From NCBI RefSeq assembly GCF_029893085.1, contig NZ_JARXWI010000001.1:124001-188000 (forward strand): 64,000 nucleotides of DNA, in the 5' to 3' direction. Source of the stretch: Parabacteroides sp. PFB2-10. Its GTDB lineage: Bacteria > Bacteroidota > Bacteroidia > Bacteroidales > Tannerellaceae. The first letter of the stretch is position 1, and every line of letters starts with the position of its first letter. This document shows positions 54,845 to 62,297 of this stretch, piece by piece. The notes under the pieces are model-generated. The model was not told where the DNA came from, did not search any database, and saw only the letters and a program-made list of their open reading frames with translations. The position numbers and the translations under genes were made by a program.

Positions 54845-54880
54845 AAAGCGTTTCCCGGCATCGGGGAGCGCTTTTTTTTG
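54845..54880 (+). terminator. terminator after the barrel protein gene
   Basis: AAAGCGTTTCCCGG faces CGGGGAGCGCTTT with a short loop, then a T-run. Confidence 0.8.
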
Positions 54881-54969
54881 TGTATTCACCGCATTAAACT
54901 ATTTCAAACAGGCAGTTGTTATACCTGTACGAACCTTACGAATTACGTTTAATTAAAAAAAGAAAAAGT

Positions 54970-55914
54970 ATGAAGACAATTTGGAAAGTAGTAGTTTTGT
55001 CATGTGTTTTAGTCGTAGCGGGTATTGTGTTTACCTCTTGTAATGATGATGATAAGCCGAAAGGTGTGCCTGAAATCAGTGTCAACCTGAAACATTTATC
55101 CAACGATTGGCGAGCCGCCATGGCCTTATACGCGCAGAGTGGCATCCTGGAGCATCAGTTGCTGCCCTATTACCTGACAAGCGCAAAGAACAACGAAGAG
55201 CAGGCCGAGCAGCTTCAGATGGTGATCAATTCGGGTGTGCGCGTTATAGTGCTTTCTCCCGAGCCGGGTCTTAAGCTGGAAGAGGTGAATGCCGCCATCA
55301 AACGCCGTATCCCGGTGATCCTGTTTGAAGAGGCGCTGGATGTGGATTATACCGCTCTTGTGCAGGGCGATAACGTGGGCGCCGGGCGAAATGCCGGTGT
55401 TTATGTAGCTGATAAGCAGGTGGGTAGTGTGGCTGTTTTTGCTGTCGCGCAAGACCCTGCCTCGAGCAATCAGCGGGTCACGGCTTTCAAGCAGGCCTTC
55501 CGTGAGAATAGTCCCGCGACTTCCGTGATCGATTGGGAAGTAGAAAAGTATTCCTACAACGAAGGGAAAGAGAGAACCTTGGCTCTGTTGAAAGAATATC
55601 CGGAGATAGAGGCGATCTATGCGCAGGATGATGAGATTGCCATGGGCGTATATGATGCGTTAAAGGCGACTGGCGAACACCAGGTGAAGGTGATAGTCGG
55701 CTGTGGTGGAGCGCAAACCTATCTGGAATATATTGAACATGTGCGCGATGTAGACCTGGCAACGACCCTTTACTCCCCGGCTATGATCAGTAAATGTATC
55801 GATATCGCCGCCGACCTGCTTGAAGGAAAGCAACCGGAAGAAAAGCGAATCGTGATGCCCGCTACGCTTATCAACAAAGAGAACGTGGGGCAGAATAAGA
55901 AATACGCTTATTGA
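54970..55914 (+). CDS. periplasmic sugar-binding lipoprotein (RbsB/LacI-type fold)
   Basis: 314 residues. MKTIWKVVVLSCVLVVAGIV then FTSC is a lipoprotein signal. The mature part has two Rossmann-like lobes: NEEQAEQLQMVINSGVRVIV, VVLSPEPG-like strand IVLSPEPGLKLEEVNAAIKR, IPVILFEEAL and later YPEIEAIYAQDDEIAMGVYD, typical of ribose-type periplasmic binding proteins. No ABC permease, ATPase or kinase is adjacent, so it is either a free sensor protein or serves a distant system. The ATG at 54970 is chosen because it opens the signal. Confidence 0.8.
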   Translation: MKTIWKVVVLSCVLVVAGIVFTSCNDDDKPKGVPEISVNLKHLSNDWRAAMALYAQSGILEHQLLPYYLTSAKNNEEQAEQLQMVINSGVRVIVLSPEPGLKLEEVNAAIKRRIPVILFEEALDVDYTALVQGDNVGAGRNAGVYVADKQVGSVAVFAVAQDPASSNQRVTAFKQAFRENSPATSVIDWEVEKYSYNEGKERTLALLKEYPEIEAIYAQDDEIAMGVYDALKATGEHQVKVIVGCGGAQTYLEYIEHVRDVDLATTLYSPAMISKCIDIAADLLEGKQPEEKRIVMPATLINKENVGQNKKYAY

Positions 55915-55915
55915 T

Positions 55916-55996
55916 AATTGAAAATTGAAAGTTGAAAATTGAAAATGAAGAACATACACTTCCCATTTTCAATTTTCAACTTTCAATTTTCAATTT
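55916..55996. repeat. AAAATTG heptamers as a 31-bp inverted repeat
   Basis: AAAATTGAAAGTTGAAAATT on the left and its complement on the right, including the variant unit AAAGTTG, around a 13-base loop. It lies between convergent genes and may act as a bidirectional terminator. Confidence 0.8.
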
Positions 55997-56598
55997 TATT
56001 GAATGTCGCTCAGTTCCACCAGTTTGTTGACAATCGCATAGATGGTCAGGCCGCTGGGGGAGTGAATCTGCAGTTTGCGGGCGATATTCCGGCGATGGGT
56101 GATCACCGTATGGGTCGACAGGAAGAGTTGTTCGGCTATCTCCCGGTTGGTCATTCCTTTCACGACACAGACCACAATCTCCTTTTCCCGGGTGCTCAGG
56201 GTCTGCTGTTCGTCTTCCTGATCGACAGGCAGTGTCTCTTTCAGATGCATCCGCTCCAATTTATGGGCGATCTCATCGGGCGTGTCATATATATGGATCT
56301 GTTCATCGTAGGCCCGCAACAGATGGGCATCCGTGGCGGCATAGATAAGCGCGGCGCATTTCATCTGCGCGCAGCCGGTCGTCTCCCGGAGTTGTTCCAA
56401 CGGAAATGAACCGGGAAAGGCGGGATTGATCACCAATAGATCCGGTTTCCAGGTACTCAGGGTATCGTGCAGCTGCTCATGCGCTGCGATGATCACGCAT
56501 TGTATCTTGAAGTCAGGCAATCGTTTGAGGATTTGTTCCAGCCCCTGCCGGATAATCTCCGAATATTCCGCGATAGCGATAGTCAGTGTGGTTCCCAT
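55996..56598 (-). CDS. LuxR-type regulator with a degenerate receiver domain
   Basis: 200 residues. The N-terminal receiver-like domain (MGTTLTIAIAEYSEIIRQGL, KPDLLVINPAFPGSFPLEQL) lacks the phosphorylatable Asp: the position reads Asn in VINPAF, and the acidic pocket is also incomplete. The C-terminal HTH is intact (LSTREKEIVVCVVKGMTNRE, IAEQLFLSTHTVITHRRNIA). It is therefore probably phosphorylation-independent. Its start lies eight bases from the end of the hemerythrin gene, so the two form an operon; an iron, oxygen or nitrosative-stress signal is plausible. Confidence 0.83.
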   Translation of the reverse strand: MGTTLTIAIAEYSEIIRQGLEQILKRLPDFKIQCVIIAAHEQLHDTLSTWKPDLLVINPAFPGSFPLEQLRETTGCAQMKCAALIYAATDAHLLRAYDEQIHIYDTPDEIAHKLERMHLKETLPVDQEDEQQTLSTREKEIVVCVVKGMTNREIAEQLFLSTHTVITHRRNIARKLQIHSPSGLTIYAIVNKLVELSDIQ

Positions 56599-56605
56599 GA
56601 GTCGA

Positions 56606-57304
56606 TCAGCTAATTTGTTTTTCCAATGCCATAATAGCCGGTACGAAGAGATAGTCTTCGACATGGTTATGGGAGGCCAGATCCGATTCCGTCGCGAAGA
56701 TATCAAACAAGACACTATTCAATAGGTTGGTGCCTGCCCCCGGATAGTATTTGATCAGGATATTCTTCAGTTCGACAATCTTCATCTCGATCTGATCATG
56801 GCGCTTCATAAAGATGGAGATATTGTATTTCGGGTCTTTCCTGCCTCCAAGCAGGCCACGAACGTATGGGAATACGTTTTTCTCCTCATACATCATGTGC
56901 TTATGCACCTCTCCGGCATATTCATCAAAGAAGCGGGTGATGGCGAAGGCAACATCTTTCGGGCAGTCTTCGATTGCCTCCACCAGCTTACGCCGTATAT
57001 GCGGCAGGCGGAAGTTGAGGAAATAGTCGTGGGCGTTATGCAGATAGCTCATCAATGTTTCCAAAGAAAGGCATTGATTGATATTTTCCACAGGCGACGG
57101 CGAGTGCTGTTCCTCAACTAAGAAGTTGACCACCGTCAGAAAAGTACAGGTGTCTACTTTGTTTTGCCGGCACACTTCGCCTATATTCTTTTCTCCAAAG
57201 CCTAAAGCGATGCCAAAGCGACTCATCACTAACACCATGGGATAGTTTTCGCAGATCAGGTCGCTCATCTTATCCGTCTCCTGGTATTTTCCGTTTTTAT
57301 ACAT
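56606..57304 (-). CDS. hemerythrin-domain protein, Ric/ScdA-like
   Basis: 232 residues. An N-terminal segment of about 70 residues (MSDLICENYPMVLVMSRFGI, NIGEVCRQNKVDTCTFLTVV) resembles the ScdA_N domain of iron-cluster repair proteins. The rest is a four-helix hemerythrin domain with ligand candidates in HNAHDYFLNFRLPH, EVHKHMMYEEKNVFPYV, MKRHDQIEMK and SHNHVEDYLFVPAI. Ric proteins bind a di-iron site and help restore Fe-S clusters after oxidative or nitrosative stress. It is co-transcribed with the LuxR-type regulator. Confidence 0.85.
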   Translation of the reverse strand: MYKNGKYQETDKMSDLICENYPMVLVMSRFGIALGFGEKNIGEVCRQNKVDTCTFLTVVNFLVEEQHSPSPVENINQCLSLETLMSYLHNAHDYFLNFRLPHIRRKLVEAIEDCPKDVAFAITRFFDEYAGEVHKHMMYEEKNVFPYVRGLLGGRKDPKYNISIFMKRHDQIEMKIVELKNILIKYYPGAGTNLLNSVLFDIFATESDLASHNHVEDYLFVPAIMALEKQIS

Positions 57305-57428
57305 ATTATATTGTTTTTATTTCAAAAGTGTAACAGATTATTCTAAATTTTACCCCTAACGGGGAAATAGCTTATTATTTAAACTTGCTCAAATAACTCT
57401 TAGGCTTTCAATATATCCTCTTGTTAGT

Positions 57429-57436
57429 CAAAGGTA
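57429..57436 (-). promoter_or_regulatory. candidate promoter of the hemerythrin-LuxR operon
   Basis: Minus-strand TACCTTTG, a perfect -7 box about 125 bases before the start codon. Confidence 0.5.
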
Positions 57437-57474
57437 GTCATTCTTAGTTTAAATACCTATCCGCAGGGTGAACA

Positions 57475-57482
57475 TATATTTG
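57475..57482 (+). promoter_or_regulatory. candidate promoter of an RNA at 57490
   Basis: TATATTTG on the plus strand, divergent from the hemerythrin promoter motif. Confidence 0.45.
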
Positions 57483-57489
57483 CGTCGAA

Positions 57490-57597
57490 GACGCGCCACG
57501 TTGATAAACCCCATGTAAAACGTAGTGGAACATGGGGCTGGGAGAGCAGCTCATCCACCCATCTCGACCTCGAAGAGGTCGGTCTTCTTCTGTTTTT
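57490..57597 (+). ncRNA. candidate small RNA of about 108 nt
   Basis: After the -7 motif at 57475 the plus strand holds successive hairpins: CCCCATGT/ACATGGGG (57510-57538), GAG-CAG-CTC near 57546, and CGACCTC-GAA-GAGGTCG (57565-57581) followed by a pyrimidine-rich tail ending in five T, which is a good intrinsic terminator. An alternative pairing CCACGTT with AACGTAGTGG overlaps the first hairpin. No protein frame is convincing on either strand. Size and layout would suit a regulatory RNA, possibly 6S-like, but that is not shown. Confidence 0.45.
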
Positions 57598-57713
57598 CGC
57601 CGGGTTTTCCACTGATTGACAATTGTCAACCAATTAAACCACAATTGTCAATCAATTGATCGATAATTATCAACCGATTGATCGACAATTGTCAAACGTT
57701 TTGAAACCCGGCG
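57598..57713. repeat. four AATT-centred palindromes at exact 22-bp spacing
   Basis: Palindromes GACAATTGTC, ACAATTGT, GATAATTATC and GACAATTGTC are centred at 57622.5, 57644.5, 57666.5 and 57688.5. The 22-bp unit is roughly GACAATTGTCAACCAATTGA plus TC. The array is enclosed by a perfect 10-bp inverted repeat, CGCCGGGTTT/AAACCCGGCG (57598-57607 and 57704-57713), and followed by ATTTTTT. It could be an operator array, a structured RNA domain or a mobile repeat. Confidence 0.75.
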
Positions 57714-57800
57714 ATTTTTTAGCGTAAACACATTGAGTTTTAGCATTTACCCCCTACCTATCCTCAGGTATCAGGAGAGGGAAAATACATATTTATAGGT

Positions 57801-57832
57801 ATTGCCTGCCGAGGGTGAAGCGTCTACCTTTG
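57801..57832 (+). promoter_or_regulatory. candidate promoter of a second RNA
   Basis: ATTG (57801-57804), 20 bases, TACCTTTG (57825-57832): a good match to the Bacteroidetes pattern, with no protein gene downstream on this strand. Confidence 0.55.
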
Positions 57833-57839
57833 CAATATG

Positions 57840-57948
57840 ATACAAACGAAACTATTAGTATAATCGAAAGAGACCAAAACCTGTTAACTGATTTATGTAA
57901 GCATAAGATAATCAAAGAGGGTCGTCCTGTGAAGAACGACCCTCTTTG
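57840..57948 (+). ncRNA. candidate short transcript ending in a strong hairpin
   Basis: From the promoter at 57801 a transcript of about 110 nt would end at AAAGAGGGTCGTCC/GAACGACCCTCTTT (57916-57945), a 13-bp stem that also serves as the relA terminator on the other strand. No start codon opens a credible frame. The RNA may be a real small RNA or simply a promoter facing a terminator. Confidence 0.35.
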
Positions 57949-57960
57949 CTTGGCGCTACT

Positions 57961-57988
57961 TAGAAGCTATTTTGAATTTTATTTGGCC
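57961..57988. repeat. solo end of the GAAGCTGTTTTGAATTTTAT element
   Basis: TTAGAAGCTATTTTGAATTT plus TATTTGG, matching the left end of 28814-29002, directly after the relA stop codon. Confidence 0.75.
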
Positions 57989-57992
57989 CTTC

Positions 57993-60218
57993 TTAATGTC
58001 TTCCATCTAAGCGCTCGACCGACTTCACCCCTTTGACTGTTTTGATCTTCTTGACTAATGAGGTGAGCGAGGAGGTGCTGTTGACCATCACGGTGAAATT
58101 GCCCTGGAACAGACCGTCCACCGAGTCGATATTGAGCGAACGCAGGGTAACGCTGCCCTCTTTGCCGATCACCGAGGTGATATTGGTCACGATCGCGATG
58201 TCGTCGCGTCCGATTACCCGCAGGGTGACCTGGTAGCCGCTGGTTCCTTCGCCGCTCCATTTGGCTTCGATCATGCGATAGCCAAAGCGGCGTTCCATCT
58301 CGGCGCGGTTGCGGCAGTCTTTGCGGTGGATGCGTATTCCCTGGGTAGAGACAAAGCCGAATATCTCATCGCCAAAGATTGGGTTACAACATTTAGCCAG
58401 TTTGTAGTCGACACCGGTCAGGTTGCGGTCGATCACCAATACATCTTTGCCGGCAGCCTCCTCTTCGGCCGTATGTTGAATCGGGACAAACTCCTCTGCA
58501 CTGCGCACATCTGCCGGGTCGTGTGCCTCGGTTTCGCGGCGGATCAGCTCCAGGTAATCGTCGATCACTACGTTGGGATCGAGCCGTTCCGCCGCAATCT
58601 CCACATAGAAATCGGTGATGGTCTTGAAGCCTTTCTTCTTGATATAACGCATTAGTATCGACTCATCGACATCGATCTTTCGGTTCTTAAAGCGGCGCTG
58701 CAATGTCTCCTTGGCAAACTCGGCACTCTTGGCCGCCTCTTCCCGCAACGCCTGCTTGATGCGCGCGCGGGCTTTCGAGGTGACCACCATATTCAGCCAG
58801 TCCTGTTTGGGCGACTGGGTAGGCGAGGTCAATACAGAAACCGTATCTCCGCTTTGCAACACATGTTTGATCGGCACATTCTTACCGTTCACCTTGGCCG
58901 ACATGCATTTGCTCCCCAAGCCGGTATGGATGGAAAAAGCGAAGTCGAGTACGGTAGCTCCCTGTGGCAATTTGATCAGTTCGCCCGAAGGGGTAAACAC
59001 ATAGATCTCATCCTTGAAAAGGTTCATTTGGATATCCTGCATCAGGTCGATCGGGCTACTGTCTTTGTTTTCCAGTGCCGAGCGTACGCCCGTCAGGAAT
59101 TCATCCAATCCTTTGTCCTCTTTCACCCCTTTGTATTTCCAATGGGCAGCCAGTCCGCGCTCGGCCACCTCATCCATGCGCTCGGTACGGATTTGCACCT
59201 CCACCCAACGCTTGCCGGGACCCATCACAGTGATGTGCAAACTCTCGTATCCATTGCTTTTTGGAATGGAGATCCAGTCTTTCATCCGGTTCGGATTGGG
59301 TTGATACATATCGGTAATGATGGAGTAGACATACCAGCACTCCGCCTTTTCGCGCTCGGGAGGGGTGTCTAATACGATCCGGATCGCAAACAAATCGTAC
59401 ACACCTTCGAACTCTATCTTTTGCTTTTTCAGCTTATTGTTGATCGAATGGATCGATTTTGTTCGTCCTTTGATATCGAACTGCAAGCCAGCCTCTTCCA
59501 GTTTCTTTCTGACCGGAGTGATAAACTCGGCGATATAGGCATCACGCGAACGCTTGGTCTCATTCAGTTTTTGCTTGATGAAATCGAATTGTTGCGGATC
59601 GGTATATTTAAGCGATAGGTCTTCCAGTTCGCTTTTGATCGTATAAAGCCCCAGGCGATGCGCCAGCGGGGCATAGAGATAGGAGGACTCGGAGGCAAGC
59701 CGCAGGCGATCTTCTTCGCGTACGAACAATTTGCCCATGCGCATCATACACAGACGGTCGGCAATCATCAACAGGATCACCCGCACATCTTCCGCGAAAG
59801 AGAAAAGCAGATGGTGGAAATTTTCCGAATTGATCGCCGTATTCCGGGCATAGAGATCGGATGTTTTCAATAACAACTGGATGAGGCGCGCCACTTCGCT
59901 GTCGAATGTCTTTTCCACCTCTTTGAGGTCGATCAGCCCTTTCATCACCGGGCGGTAAAGCAAAAGAGCGATCACCGGCGCCCGTTTCAGCCCGATCTCC
60001 GTTGTGGCAATCAATGCGGTGTCGATATTCCGGAGCAATCCGTTGATACCATTGCGGTCGCGGCCGTAGCAATCCAACGCAACAACACGCCGCATCAACC
60101 GCTTCATCTTGGCGATGTCTTCCTTTTCAAGGAATGAATAAAGACTATGGAGTAAACTCTTGTATTTGGTAAAAAACGCCTTCTTCTCTTCTGTTGTAAA
60201 GAAACCCTGCTCTTTCAT
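57993..60218 (-). CDS. relA: RelA/SpoT-family (p)ppGpp synthetase, hydrolase domain degenerate
   Basis: 741 residues: HD-like domain (about 30-190), synthetase (about 225-360), TGS (about 395-455), helical region and C-terminal ACT (about 665-741). The hydrolase HD motif, usually LLHDVVEDT, reads LLLYRPVMKG, so the metal site is lost and hydrolysis is unlikely. The synthetase is intact: RTKSIHSINNKLKKQKIEFE, DWISIPKSNGYESLHITVMG and VEVQIRTERMDEVAERGLAA. This makes it a RelA-like stringent-response enzyme; a separate hydrolase is expected elsewhere in the genome. Confidence 0.9.
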   Translation of the reverse strand: MKEQGFFTTEEKKAFFTKYKSLLHSLYSFLEKEDIAKMKRLMRRVVALDCYGRDRNGINGLLRNIDTALIATTEIGLKRAPVIALLLYRPVMKGLIDLKEVEKTFDSEVARLIQLLLKTSDLYARNTAINSENFHHLLFSFAEDVRVILLMIADRLCMMRMGKLFVREEDRLRLASESSYLYAPLAHRLGLYTIKSELEDLSLKYTDPQQFDFIKQKLNETKRSRDAYIAEFITPVRKKLEEAGLQFDIKGRTKSIHSINNKLKKQKIEFEGVYDLFAIRIVLDTPPEREKAECWYVYSIITDMYQPNPNRMKDWISIPKSNGYESLHITVMGPGKRWVEVQIRTERMDEVAERGLAAHWKYKGVKEDKGLDEFLTGVRSALENKDSSPIDLMQDIQMNLFKDEIYVFTPSGELIKLPQGATVLDFAFSIHTGLGSKCMSAKVNGKNVPIKHVLQSGDTVSVLTSPTQSPKQDWLNMVVTSKARARIKQALREEAAKSAEFAKETLQRRFKNRKIDVDESILMRYIKKKGFKTITDFYVEIAAERLDPNVVIDDYLELIRRETEAHDPADVRSAEEFVPIQHTAEEEAAGKDVLVIDRNLTGVDYKLAKCCNPIFGDEIFGFVSTQGIRIHRKDCRNRAEMERRFGYRMIEAKWSGEGTSGYQVTLRVIGRDDIAIVTNITSVIGKEGSVTLRSLNIDSVDGLFQGNFTVMVNSTSSLTSLVKKIKTVKGVKSVERLDGRH

Positions 60219-60318
60219 AGTGATTGCTTTTTGTTTGTCTTAGGCGGGACAAACGGTAAAACATGTTGTAAAAGTAGCTTTTTCCTATCATAACCCGTCG
60301 TATCTACCCTTATTTTTT

Positions 60319-60326
60319 TACATTTG
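60319..60326 (+). promoter_or_regulatory. candidate promoter of the DUF4301 gene
   Basis: TACATTTG, 43 bases before the ATG at 60370. Confidence 0.5.
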
Positions 60327-60369
60327 CACATAAACAAAACAGCAATTAACTACAAATACCGGGATAATT

Positions 60370-61890
60370 ATGTTGAACGCACACGATTTAGAACAATTGG
60401 CAGCTAAAGGAATTAGCAAACATCAGATTGAAGAGCAACTGGCTCATTTCGCCAAAGGGTTTCCGTTCCTGGAAATCGTCGCTTCCGCCTCTGTAGAAAA
60501 AGGTATCAAGGTCATCCCCAAAGAGTTGCAGGCGTTCTACATGGAGGCCTGGGATAAGTACCTCTCGAAGAACCACCGAATTGTCAAATTCGTGCCTGCT
60601 TCGGGGGCTGCCAGCCGTATGTTTAAGGATCTCTACGCCTTCCTCTCTTCCGAAGCGACAGAGCCTGACACCCCCGCGGTCAAAGAGTTTTTCCGTGATA
60701 TCACCCGTTTCGCCTTCTATCACCTGTTGAATGCCAAGTGCCTGGAGAACGAAAAGAAATCGATCTCCTCGTTGATCGCTGCCGGACAATACAAAGAGGT
60801 TGTTTCGAATCTGTTGGAACCCAAAGGGCTCGATTACGGACAACTGCCCAAAGGACTATTGCTTTTCCACAACTATCCCGGGAAAACGCGTACCGCTATG
60901 GAAGAACACCTGGCGGAAGGTGCCCGTTATGCCAAGAACCATACCGGTGAAGTAAACATCCATTTCACCGTCTCTCCGGAGCATCAGGAGCAGTTCCAAC
61001 AGTTGGTGGCGGAAAAGAAAAGTGTGTATGAAGAGAAATACTCGGTCGAATATGACATTACCTTCAGTGTACAGAAGACAAATACCGACACAATTGCCGT
61101 CGATATGGAAAACCGTCCCTTCCGCGAACACGACGGAAGTCTGTTGTTCCGCCCCGGCGGGCATGGTGCGTTGATTCAGAACCTCAACGATATAGAAGCC
61201 GATGTGATCTTTATCAAGAACATCGACAATGTGGTGCCCGACAGCTTTAAGTTTGCTACGGTCATTCATAAGAAGATCATTGCCGGGGTATTGGTGCATC
61301 TGCAGGAGCGGATATTCCGCTACCTCCACCTGATCGAGAGCGGCAAGTATTCGCGTACGCAGGTCGAAGAGATGATCTATTTCCTGCAAGACGAGCTTTG
61401 CATCCGCAATCCGGAGATCAAATACCTCGAAGACGCCGAATTGATCCTCTATATAAAAGACAAACTCGCCCGTCCGATCCGCGTATGCGGTATGGTGCGC
61501 AACGTAGGCGAACCGGGAGGTGGCCCGTTCCTGGCAACCAATCCCGACGGTACCATCTCGTTGCAGATACTCGAAAGCTCGCAGATCGATATGCGCGACC
61601 CGATCAAAAAGAAGCTCTTCAATGAGGGAACCCACTTCAATCCGGTGGATCTTGTCTGTGCCGTGCGCGATCATAAAGGCAAGAAATACAACCTCCCTCA
61701 CTACATCGATAAGAACACTGGTTTTATCTCCCAAAAGAGTAAAGATGGAAAAGATTTGAAAGCGTTGGAACTTCCGGGTCTTTGGAACGGCGCTATGAGC
61801 GACTGGACTACCCTTTTCGTGGAGGTTCCCGTCGAAACCTTCAACCCTGTCAAGACAGTAAACGACCTGTTGCGTCCGGAGCATCAATAA
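60370..61890 (+). CDS. DUF4301 family protein
   Basis: 506 residues, cytosolic (no signal or spans). VKFVPASGAASRMFKDLYAF near 77-96 resembles the sugar-nucleotidyltransferase G-rich loop, and GKTRTAMEEHLAEGARYAKN, LFRPGGHGALIQNLNDIEAD and MVRNVGEPGGGPFLATNPDG are further conserved blocks of this Bacteroidetes family, which looks like a nucleotidyltransferase relative. No substrate is known. It stands alone with its own promoter motif and terminator. Confidence 0.85.
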   Translation: MLNAHDLEQLAAKGISKHQIEEQLAHFAKGFPFLEIVASASVEKGIKVIPKELQAFYMEAWDKYLSKNHRIVKFVPASGAASRMFKDLYAFLSSEATEPDTPAVKEFFRDITRFAFYHLLNAKCLENEKKSISSLIAAGQYKEVVSNLLEPKGLDYGQLPKGLLLFHNYPGKTRTAMEEHLAEGARYAKNHTGEVNIHFTVSPEHQEQFQQLVAEKKSVYEEKYSVEYDITFSVQKTNTDTIAVDMENRPFREHDGSLLFRPGGHGALIQNLNDIEADVIFIKNIDNVVPDSFKFATVIHKKIIAGVLVHLQERIFRYLHLIESGKYSRTQVEEMIYFLQDELCIRNPEIKYLEDAELILYIKDKLARPIRVCGMVRNVGEPGGGPFLATNPDGTISLQILESSQIDMRDPIKKKLFNEGTHFNPVDLVCAVRDHKGKKYNLPHYIDKNTGFISQKSKDGKDLKALELPGLWNGAMSDWTTLFVEVPVETFNPVKTVNDLLRPEHQ

Positions 61891-62083
61891 AAACCATCTT
61901 CTCCGGACAGGATCTTATATTTTTCGCACTACTTCCCGGATGTGCCTTATGCAGGTGTATGCGCAAGCCGGGTATTATTGTTTCTTCTATTCAGACGGAT
62001 TAAGAAGAAAAGCGCTACTTCCGCCTGGTCGAGTATTTAGAGTTATCGATAGGAGTCTCCCTGTAGGGGGCAAGAGAACAAAA

Positions 62084-62125
62084 AAAGACCTGAGATTTCA
62101 GAATTTATCTGATTCTCAGGTCTTT
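62084..62125. terminator. terminator after the DUF4301 gene and tRNA-Ala
   Basis: Perfect 12-bp stem AAAGACCTGAGA/TCTCAGGTCTTT with an 18-base loop; T-rich on the plus side, A-run upstream, so it can serve both strands. The 190 bases before it hold no recognisable gene. Confidence 0.8.
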
Positions 62126-62159
62126 GCTGTTTTGTTTGGTTTTTCTAAAACCACTCGGG

Positions 62160-62233
62160 TGGAGCATATCGGACTCGAACCGATCACCTTTAGACTGCCA
62201 GTCTAACGCTCTAGCCAGATGAGCTAATGCCCC
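62160..62233 (-). tRNA. tRNA-Ala (anticodon GGC)
   Basis: 74-nt minus-strand cloverleaf beginning GGGGCATTAGCTCATCTGGC. Acceptor GGGGCAT/ATGCTCC, anticodon loop CTGGCAG within stem TTAGA/TCTAA, T-loop GGTTCGAGTCC. CCA is not encoded. Confidence 0.93.
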
Positions 62234-62285
62234 GTCAGGTTTTCTTTTTCCGGTGCAAATATATGTAATTTTCTGATATAATCAT

Positions 62286-62293
62286 TATCTTTG
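62286..62293 (+). promoter_or_regulatory. candidate promoter of the AraC/TPR gene
   Basis: TATCTTTG, ending five bases before the GTG start; a nearly leaderless transcript if used. Confidence 0.4.
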
Positions 62294-62297
62294 TTAG

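Noticed and set aside
57616-57696. CRISPR-like regular repeats
   Set aside because: Units are contiguous with no unique spacers and no cas genes; spacing is a 22-bp tandem period.
61891-62083. Possible small gene between the DUF4301 gene and tRNA-Ala
   Set aside because: Frames here run through the terminator hairpin or the tRNA, and none has a start with promoter or family support.
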